Below are positions 59,501 through 64,000 of a stretch of 64,000 nt of DNA, in pieces. The notes below the pieces were generated by a model that worked only from the letters and a program-made list of their open reading frames with translations, did no database searches and was not told the origin of the DNA. How positions within the stretch are numbered: the stretch's first letter is position 1; the number at the start of each line of letters is the position of its first letter. The DNA is from Cristatella mucedo (Eukaryota > Bryozoa > Phylactolaemata > Cristatellidae). The position numbers were made by a program, and so were the translations under genes. The stretch is taken from positions 2,117,001 to 2,181,000 of the forward strand of contig WPIO01000005.1 of assembly GCA_009760855.2 (NCBI GenBank). Reading direction: 5' to 3'.

Positions 59501-61427
59501 TAGTGAATCTAGATGTAAAATCAAATTTATGAAGAGCCAAGGTTGATCGTGGTCGCATGCAAAGTGGCTCCGCTAGCCAGGACACTATCGTCAGCACCAC
59601 AGGTCAGGCTCGTTCGTGGTCCTGGCTTCATTTGGTCGATTCTGTGGGACGTCAATATGTAGGATGCATTGACTCATTGACTCAAACTAGTCTCCCTAAC
59701 TGAACTTCCGTTAGAGATTACTTGTCCAGCCTCTTCTTGTACACATTCTGTCTCCCTCTGAGCAATACGGTACCGCACAGCTACTGGTTTTTAACATGTT
59801 GCCTGGATGTGCCTGCCTTCAAAGCTTGTTTGGATTAATGCCAACGTATAGAGGACCTGCCTGCAGTGCCACCTGCCCACCGATCAGCAGACGCCAGCAT
59901 ACATTCTCGTATTCACCTAACTACCTGCAAAAAGAACCAAGAATTCTTTAAGTCTCCATACAGGATGCATCTGCTCTGGTCAGCTTTTGCCACAGTGAAC
60001 TTAGCGTTTTTGCTCGTGCGTGCGTGCTTTGTCCGCTTACCGTTGAATGATTCAGTGCATGTAACTTCCCAGAGGTCCTACTCACGGTGGCCACGAGTAT
60101 CTTCTTGTTTGATTTTGAATGCTGGCCTAAGCATTATACTTGTTTGCCTTTGCATTCCTTTATGCCGTGCATGTCACCAGCTCCTGATTTTTTTTATAAT
60201 TCATTTATATAGCGCCCCAAGAGAACTTAATCTCTATTCGGACGCTTCACATATGCCTCGGGGCTCGAGCCCACTACCTCAGTCAGACCTAGGTCGGGGC
60301 GAGCACCTTAACCGCTAGACCAAACCAGTTCGGTGTTGATTCTCTTGCAGTGACTTTTAATGCTCCTGGATAGAGATTTACTTTTCTTTTTGATGCTGTA
60401 CAAGCAAACTTGTCACTGTGTAGCACAATTTTTTCCGTGTAGTAGGTCTTATTTTGTAAGAGCTTATGCCTCAAAAGTACAAACCGTGTCATTAGTCTCC
60501 ATAAACTTTGCTTGCTTGACCATGACTGAGAAATTTAAAATGTACGTATTTCCAATAAAACAGACGAATTCGTTATGCTGAATCTTGTGGATCGAATATA
60601 TTCAGAAGAAAATACGTGTAAACTAGAATTAAAATGAATTTACAAAAAACTTATGCAAAAACGACTGTTGTTTTGTGATTTAGCGCTATATAAGAAGTTC
60701 TTTTTACTCACCAGTCCCACATGTAGTCTCCCACCCTGTTTTCACTATACTGCCCTTGTTAGCAGCTTCTTAGGTCCAGAGTATACTGATTGAAGCCCTC
60801 GCTTGGCTCCTCCGAACAAGTACTCACGTGGTCTTCTTGAATTGATCAAAATGAGCATCAAGGATAAGGATATCCTGAAGCTCAGTGTGTTGTAGTTTTT
60901 CAGTATAGTTACAATCAGCGCCACATATTTTCCACCTTGTGACTGCCCAGGTAGCTGGACCGCTGCAGCACGAAGTATCTCTCACCTTACTTGTGAGGTT
61001 CTTGGGGAAGTCATTGCACTAAATTGTCTTCGTTATATTGGCCCCACAAACACACGGCTTCAGCTTCTGGAAGAAGTTTTGAAGGTACTTGAGGACTGCT
61101 CACTCTCAGTAGCTGGAACACACTGGTTCATAAGGATTAGTTTGATGTGCATTGGTGGGATTACCACCTGGTGGGAGTCCACCAGTGACTCCCACTTGAT
61201 TATCGTTGCTCTCCACACAGAGAGCTCGGTCTGCTCTGGCCAGTCCAGGCAGTGGCAGTGAGAATGGTGAAGATACCTGCCATCATTTTGAAGTCTCCAA
61301 TGACCTCTCAGCAGAACACACCGTACTTCAGAGCATCCAGCAAGATCTAGATGCTGTTGTAATCCTCTTAGAGATGAACCGAGTGAGCCAGAGGAAGACA
61401 CGGTTACTAAAGAGATGCTTCTACCGA
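39065..61427 (+). CDS. Large protein with PLAT domain and ankyrin repeats (partial, 17 exons seen)
   Basis: Seventeen exons join without a phase error into at least 1147 codons. Order: residues 1-166, a conserved-looking region with YYFDVKRREDGFDLSGPYVP and MYDGLHDKAVKHYF; 167-471, a charged, Ser/Ala-rich linker with repeated RPKSA/RPVSA motifs; about 483-586, a PLAT (lipoxygenase-homology) domain ending in WFLESVAVED and FSCNKWL; 610-858, a second Ser/Gly/Asp-rich linker; about 885-1065, ankyrin repeats (GDTPLHVACQYGH, LLHLAASAGH); and a final amphipathic helix. PLAT domains bind membranes, lipids or protein partners, and ankyrin repeats bind proteins. No signal peptide, transmembrane segment or enzyme core is visible, so an intracellular scaffold is likely. 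The 3' end probably lies beyond the window. I cannot name an orthologue. Confidence 0.85.
40000..40180 (-). mobile_element. LINE family A 3' end, 5'-truncated
   Basis: AAT repeats, then reverse complements of the AAGCGCCTAGAAAGAGATTA block and the GTGCATGTCACCCCTTACCA block. It lies antisense in intron 1. Confidence 0.85.
40319..40409 (+). CDS. PLAT-ankyrin gene exon 2
   Basis: KYYFDVKRREDGFDL then SGPYVPRPDHPPLKS. TTTCTAG acceptor, GTAAGT donor, phase 2 to 0. Confidence 0.8.
40632..40727 (+). CDS. PLAT-ankyrin gene exon 3
   Basis: RPTLMYDGLHDKAVKHYF then TKHEARQRITHMQP. The GLHD-x-x-(V/L)-x-x-YF pattern is reminiscent of short motifs near the N-terminus of some ciliary/sperm proteins, but this is only a resemblance. 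Phase 0 to 0, GTAAGC donor. Confidence 0.82.
41874..41912 (+). CDS. PLAT-ankyrin gene exon 4 (39-base microexon)
   Basis: SKMAVSVDHLNKK, phase 0 to 0, acceptor TTCATAG, donor GTATAC. It is in frame with both neighbours. Because skipping it would also keep the frame, it could be a cassette exon or a false call. Confidence 0.5.
41913..43672 (+). other. Intron 4 of the PLAT-ankyrin gene
   Basis: Holds a LINE family B 3' end (43041-43168). Otherwise nothing recognised. Confidence 0.5.
43041..43168 (+). mobile_element. LINE family B 3' end, short copy
   Basis: CTACCGAATGCGTACCGAAA, ACACCCACATAGTCTTTATG and GATACATTACATTACC, as in 11866-12150 but truncated further. Confidence 0.88.
43673..43791 (+). 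CDS. PLAT-ankyrin gene exon 5
   Basis: MPWIGTSASDPKGITNSSKY then VTDPFQMLRESPHETPKFT. TTTGCAG acceptor, GTAAGT donor, leaves phase 2. Exon 6 supplies the G that completes Lys. Confidence 0.85.
44030..44085 (+). repeat. SINE family C head fragment
   Basis: CTGGGTCTTAGCCTAGGGGT followed by TAAAGTGCACACATTTCACG. The same head appears at 46377. It abuts the SINE B copy that starts at about 44083. Confidence 0.5.
44083..44250 (+). mobile_element. SINE family B
   Basis: TAAGGCGGTTGCTTTCACGA, B-box GGTTCGATTCC, GATAGCCGTAAAGGCTCTTC and a tail at CAAAAAGAGGCTGTTTAATC, then short TA/TTA repeats. It is better preserved than the copy at 2749. Confidence 0.88.
44251..46084 (+). other. Intron 5 interior
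   Basis: Includes a palindrome-rich patch near 44330-44360 (repeated CACTAG/CTAGTG) and a SINE-C-like remnant near 44750 (ACCTGGGCTAAAACCTAGGG). No exon recognised. Confidence 0.4.
46085..46193 (+). CDS. PLAT-ankyrin gene exon 6
   Basis: Completes K-PFRGGRPLLRAAPPHTISR then GEAVRLVNAASRSLFAV. TTTTCAG acceptor, GTGAGT donor, phase 2 to 0. Confidence 0.82.
46377..46525 (+). mobile_element. SINE family C, tRNA-like
   Basis: CTGGGTCTTAGCCTAGTGGT head, a weak B box, and a body with GCGACAGCCGCTAAGGCCTT that parallels the SINE B body. It seems a diverged relative of family B. Confidence 0.6.
46894..46973. repeat. Perfect 37-bp inverted repeat (hairpin)
   Basis: Left arm 46894-46930, right arm 46937-46973, six-base loop GAGGAA. 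All 37 positions pair. It lies in intron 6 of the PLAT-ankyrin gene. Confidence 0.97.
47218..47337 (+). repeat. Cluster of long G runs
   Basis: Three runs of about 9, 13 and 14 G separated by near-repeated CTGCTTGTG-type sequence, followed by GGAGGAGG. It has G-quadruplex potential on the plus strand. Confidence 0.85.
47658..47783 (+). CDS. PLAT-ankyrin gene exon 7
   Basis: INGYRGDDQKEPDEGEIDAD then SNFPLLKSPRQRPATAVAYS-SR. Acidic, then basic. Phase 0 to 0, donor GTAACG. Confidence 0.82.
48285..49175 (+). mobile_element. Degenerate L2-like LINE fragment
   Basis: LPDLSAAFDTIYRQAHLEHT (about 48280-48340), then LVQNCIQACLS-like and SAHLSEMLPDQTVCCT-like blocks. The 3' segment has CTTGATCGAGATTTAGTTCT. 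It is heavily deleted and frameshifted. It lies in intron 7. Confidence 0.75.
49515..49604 (+). CDS. PLAT-ankyrin gene exon 8
   Basis: ERKEDGAVGGLDDLDRYSYD then RGRRRPVSAK. Phase 0 to 0, acceptor CGTGCAG. A second frame with its own ATG (49528) is also open; see findings. Confidence 0.8.
49780..49860 (+). repeat. (CT)n microsatellite
   Basis: CT units with a few CA/TA interruptions. Confidence 0.93.
50101..50298 (+). repeat. Three-copy 66-bp tandem repeat
   Basis: Units start at 50101, 50167 and 50233. The first two are identical over their length apart from flanking bases; the third has a few substitutions. Each contains ATGCACATGCCTGCATGCA. It lies in intron 8. Confidence 0.95.
50777..51222 (+). 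CDS. PLAT-ankyrin gene exon 9 (disordered linker)
   Basis: Starts YHASASERPKSAHAAMRRYP after TTCCTTTAG. It continues with an acidic QEEEDDRGAGG stretch and a long Ser/Ala/Gly/Arg-rich part. Phase 0 to 2, donor GTATGG. The residues are those of an unstructured linker. Confidence 0.85.
51355..51535 (+). repeat. (CA)n plus AT-rich composite tract
   Basis: CA units to about 51424, then TATA/ATGT-rich sequence to about 51535. It fills half of the 386-base intron 9. Confidence 0.92.
51609..51861 (+). CDS. PLAT-ankyrin gene exon 10
   Basis: RPKSAKRIDRAAEHQPEERS, VTLSEDGSYEEVPLDETDSE and GWDLFNTYDP. A second RPKSA motif echoes exon 9. Acceptor TTTTGCAG, donor GTGAGC, phase 2 to 0. Confidence 0.87.
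52260..52521 (+). CDS. PLAT-ankyrin gene exon 11 (first part of PLAT domain)
   Basis: QYTIRVRTGRVIGASGNVPI, HIVLFGNRGCSLDIPLES, FQKGQEDVFNVETLYVGEL and QQIRIGHNRADT. These follow the PLAT order: first strand with V-x-TG, G-A-x-x-x-x-V-x-I-x-L-x-G, F-x-x-G-x-x-D-x-F, and G-x-x-x-x-I-x-I-G-H-x. Phase 0 to 1. Confidence 0.92.
53153..53305 (+). CDS. PLAT-ankyrin gene exon 12 (end of PLAT domain)
   Basis: QWFLESVAVEDLTKGWVYEF then SCNKWLSSKSSDKM. W-F-L-x-x-V-x-V and F-x-C-x-x-W-L are the closing PLAT motifs. Phase 1 to 1. Confidence 0.93.
53557..54302 (+). CDS. PLAT-ankyrin gene exon 13 (second linker)
   Basis: The longest exon (746 bases). It is rich in Ser, Gly, Asp, Ala and Arg. It contains KKMEIIGGGISNSFFDILLK, a small hydrophobic patch that may be a binding helix, and ends ELHDNEGYILGSK. 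Phase 1 to 0, donor GTGAGT. Confidence 0.9.
54465..56170 (-). mobile_element. Third LINE lineage (L2/CR1-like), decayed, antisense in intron 13
   Basis: Minus strand reads an AFSLKAQKVYNFLPAMITTY segment (about 54800) and, near 56000-56100, a GFHF-type and PLAQVIAKH-like RT motif context with PQGSIIGPFLFTI. Stops are frequent. It differs in sequence from families A and B. Confidence 0.7.
56498..56531 (+). repeat. (GA)n microsatellite
   Basis: About 17 GA units. Confidence 0.93.
56733..56917 (+). CDS. PLAT-ankyrin gene exon 14
   Basis: VNALSTAVEASNVVEGGNES, IHLTTGPSIHGASRVGNLSR and IKELIRYNQDLR. The last part is the first ankyrin-like helix pair (A-x-x-G-x-x-x-x-x-x-x-L). Phase 0 to 2; exon 15 completes Asn. 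Confidence 0.9.
57045..58260 (-). mobile_element. Decayed L2-like LINE, antisense in intron 14
   Basis: The tail block is reverse complement of CAGATGAAGATTTGGTTCTC. Upward are SLTFRFLHLAFPANSISELL (57300-57470) and, near 58080, FPLADLIAKCKLGFHFYEDD followed by LCLCFDPF. The catalytic box reads YEDD, damaged from YADD/YSDD. Confidence 0.8.
58385..58668 (+). mobile_element. LINE family B 3' end, 5'-truncated
   Basis: GGCACATCTTTTCCAGCCGT, CGAAAGCCACTTAGGCTGTG and GATACATTAAATTACC. It is diverged from 11866-12150 but starts at almost the same point. It ends 75 bases before exon 15. Confidence 0.85.
58744..58998 (+). CDS. PLAT-ankyrin gene exon 15 (ankyrin repeats)
   Basis: APDDFGDTPLHVACQYGHAD, TVQWLLD, NRAGYEAAHVAALHGHIGCV and DDDKTLLHLAAS. 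This gives two full ankyrin repeats and the start of a third, with the TPLHxA and AAxxGH signatures. Phase 2 to 2, donor GTGAGT. Confidence 0.95.
59094..59315 (+). CDS. PLAT-ankyrin gene exon 16 (ankyrin repeats)
   Basis: GHLQSCRFLIANGASLNALD then SFGRTAADIAGEYNHSKVKD, another repeat and a half. The joined sequence LLHLAASA-GHLQSCRFLI confirms the splice. Phase 2 to 2, donor GTAAGA. Confidence 0.95.
59316..61222 (+). other. Intron 16
   Basis: Holds an antisense SINE A (60195-60335) and a tail-like remnant near 60360-60420. No exon recognised; none is needed by phase. Confidence 0.5.
60195..60335 (-). mobile_element. SINE family A, antisense
   Basis: Minus strand: GGTTTGGTCTAGCGGTTAAG head, GAGGTAGTGGGCTCGAGCCC B-box region and GTTCTCTTGGGGCGCTATAT tail. 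It is a well-preserved full copy. Confidence 0.9.
61223..61427 (+). CDS. PLAT-ankyrin gene exon 17 (helical segment)
   Basis: ARSALASPGSGSENGEDTCH, EHTVLQSIQQDLDAVVILLE and MNRVSQRKTRLLKR. The acceptor ACAGAG is the one that restores phase. Two donors fit in phase 0: GTGAGC after 61382 (stronger) and GTAAAT after 61427. The longer form is given. Later exons were not found in the window. Confidence 0.75.
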
Positions 61428-62615
61428 GTAAATTTTCACCCCTGTTTTGATAAATTGGCCGCATATATAGGAAAATGTACCTGCCGGCTGCTTGCAGCCT
61501 TTTGATCATGTCTTAGGAAAACTTATGTGTAGATCCTATTTAGGCAGCTGGAACTAAACTAAACTGGTGGGCGTAAGGCTGCTTTCTTAATACCATGTAT
61601 ACTGCTGTAAAGAATCAGTAAGAAAGGTATTAACAAAATACAAGTATACTCACAAATGTTGAACCGTTTACGACAATTCAAGTGTGATTATCATATGATT
61701 CAGTAGTGCAATTATGTATGAAAATACTTTGTAAAGAAACATGATTTTTTTAATTAAGCACCAGGCTTTTGGCCACAGCTATGTCTACAATATTTTTGTC
61801 AAGTAAATTTCAGATTGATCAATGCCCTAATCGCAAAAGCAAAGTTTGTGACCATTTACCTTTGAGACATAAGCAATTGCAAAGCAATGCTTTCTACCAC
61901 AGAACAGATATAAAGTAAAATTTTGTTACACACTGATTATTATTATTATTAGTTATCTTCAGTGAGCGCCACAGCTCCAATTTCCTTACCTACTATAGCT
62001 TTATGAAGCTGAAAAGTCTCTTTCGTGCTCACAATTTATAGCTTACATTCCCCATATTTATCTGAAGACCGTTTGATCTTTAAACTTATGAATTTATTTA
62101 ACTTACTTAACTTTTAACACAGTGAATCTTCGTTTTTTCTCTTTTGCTATGCTGCTTGAGATTACTGGTCGAGTGCTGGCTATCGTAAAGCCCTAAAAGA
62201 TTTTGGGCTTGAAAGGGCCTAGAGAAACTCTGTGCAATATAACAGCCTTCAACAATCTTAGCAGCATAAAGGACTACTGGTGATGACATGTGCAATGCAC
62301 ATGCACCGATTAAACAGACAGTTTCAGAGAATTTGGAAATAGACTACCATTAACAGAGCTATCAAGTTGCCAATGCCTTCGTGAAAATCAACCTCGAATC
62401 TGATTGGTCTAATTCTGTCAACTTTTGTACAAAAAATAACAGGCATTTTGTTAGCATCTTTGTTAGATCTTCCTAGTAACTGTGCACGTGCTGGAAAGGA
62501 AGCATTTAATTGGTTCGTGATAACATGCACCGTCTCAGCACTCATAGGCACATCAAGATTTATTCACGGGGCGTAGCTAATGCTGTGAGGAACACACGGG
62601 CTTTAGCTTCGTTTT
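61428..62615. other. AT-rich sequence, nothing recognised
   Basis: Probably the intron after exon 17. It includes a short ATT repeat near 61938. Confidence 0.4.
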
Positions 62616-63420
62616 TTTGAAAAAGGAAAGTCAGGGGACGACCACTTCAGCTCCTCGGTCAAGTCTGCCTGCTTTCAGCCCTTGTAACATTGCGACAGTT
62701 TGGGCCTGCTTAGAAAGTGAAACCGCATCTAAGTTGGTCCATGCCTTTGTTTCATCCTGTCTCGACTTCGGTAACTCACAGCTTGCATGCCTTCCGGCAT
62801 ATGCAATCAGGCACTTACAGTTGGTGCAAATACTAGCTGCTAGGCTTGTCTGTCGTGAACGGCACGCTTGCCACATCTCACCACTTCTTGCCGATCTGCA
62901 CTGGCTCCGCATCAAGGAGCACTTGCACGCATCATCGACTTCAAGCTAACTGTCACTCTCTAATAGGTCCCTTCATTCTTTTGCTCTAGGCTTCCTACGG
63001 GAAATACTCTCCAATCAGGCTCGGTATTGTACCACCCACTCTTCTGACTCAAGTCGTTTAGCTGCACCTCGAACCAACGTCAAATTCTGTGGAGATTATG
63101 CCCCTAGCTCGTATTCTTCCAAAGCCTGGAACTCACTCACGACTGACGTTGCGAGATTCCCCCTTACTTGACGCCATTTAAAAGAAGCTAAAATGCACCT
63201 CTTCTAGCATCATTTGCTGGGTCCTTGTGGATTGTCTTGTGTATCTTATATATTGTCTTGTGTATCAATCCTTGTGGATTGTCTTGTGTATGCTTATGCA
63301 TGCTGACACTGTGCAGGTTATTACTAACCATATTGAAATGCTTCCTGTACAGCATATATAAAGTGCCCAGAAAGATATTTAGTTCTCTGAGGGTGCGATA
63401 CAAAAGAATTATTAAAAGAA
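62616..63420 (+). mobile_element. Degenerate L2-like LINE 3' part
   Basis: LACLPAYAIRHLQLVQILAA then RLVCRERHACHISPLLADLH, the thumb region of family A, followed by frameshifted sequence. The 3' end has GTGCCCAGAAAGATATTTAG and AATTATTA. A short internal tandem (GGATTGTCTTGTGTAT) lies at about 63225-63290. Confidence 0.85.
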
Positions 63421-64000
63421 GCATTTAATGCGAATTGGTGCAGTCAAAGATATAGAGATGTGCTGTGATTCTATCGGTTTTTGGCCAAGTTAGTCAATAA
63501 TGACACTAGCCACTGGCCCCTGCTTTCTTTGAAAGTATCCAAACTAGGAGTAGACCGGCTCTTGTAATTTGATGTGCAATGATTCAGCTTCTATGTTTCA
63601 AAGCACAGCGTCTGGCTCCAAATAAGCCGGCCAGTCAATATGTTGAACGGTTGTGCTACAGAGTTTTCCCTTATTGTGTGTTTGTGTTGGGATCCATTGG
63701 GAGTTTTTACAGTGATTTAGCTTTAATGGCACGGTAGGCACAGCATATACTCACTAAAAACGTTTATGTCAGTGTCAAACTACATATTGGTACCTCACTG
63801 AAAGCCATTACTAGTTATTTATTCGTGCCGACTATAAAAGCAGTGAATAGAGCAACAAATGCATGCATTACTCTCTTGCTGCAATACTTATGCTGAAGCT
63901 GCTAGGATTTTTGCTTTGATTGGATTGTTTGTCCAGGTGCACGTAAGTTGTGTGAAATATATAGTTGATTCTGTATTACGGTGCTGTCTTGCTGCTCCGT
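63421..64000. other. Right edge, nothing recognised
   Basis: AT-rich. No exon with convincing homology. Confidence 0.4.

Noticed and set aside
63934-63941. Six-base microexon between CCAG and GTAAGT
   Set aside because: Too short to support without transcripts; a chance match is likely.

Overview
This is nuclear DNA from a multicellular animal. Genes are cut into many short exons by GT-AG introns (plus one probable GC-AG intron). Introns carry L2/CR1-type LINEs, tRNA-derived SINEs and long microsatellites, and CpG dinucleotides are common. The repeats and intron sizes suggest an aquatic invertebrate, but the sequence alone does not fix the phylum. No bacterial operon, CRISPR array or intact virus was seen. 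All gene models were built by hand from conserved peptides, splice sites and exact phase continuity.

Three protein genes are supported. (1) Minus strand, 1798-5823: the first four coding exons of DDX41, a DEAD-box helicase of the spliceosome and of nucleic-acid sensing. The helicase core must lie to the left of the window. (2) Plus strand, about 12279-32249: SDHA, the FAD-carrying catalytic subunit of succinate dehydrogenase (mitochondrial complex II). Twelve exons are certain, from the FAD-binding fold to the C-terminal stop. The short first exon carrying the targeting peptide is a candidate. (3) Plus strand, 39065 to at least 61427: a gene of 17 recognised exons with continuous phase, encoding at least 1147 residues. 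Its product has a conserved but unnamed N-terminal region, a long acidic/serine-rich linker, a PLAT (lipoxygenase-homology) domain, a second disordered linker, ankyrin repeats and a helical segment. I recognise no named protein with this architecture; it is the best candidate for something undescribed.

Layout: 1-5823 DDX41 5' part; 5824-12278 intergenic, with a SINE, an RT-bearing LINE, (GA)n and (TA)n tracts and a GC-rich segment; 12279-32249 SDHA, with a Tc1-like relic, an RT-bearing LINE and a (GT)n tract of almost 400 bp in its introns; 32250-39064 intergenic, with an antisense LINE and then a GC-richer, repeat-poor stretch; 39065-61427 and probably beyond, the PLAT-ankyrin gene; 61428-64000 further intron or 3' sequence with LINE remains.

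At least three LINE lineages are present, mostly 5'-truncated. One SINE family ends in a sequence shared with a LINE 3' end, as expected if it borrows that LINE's retrotransposition machinery. The three genes have no obvious functional link to each other beyond being broadly conserved housekeeping or cellular genes.
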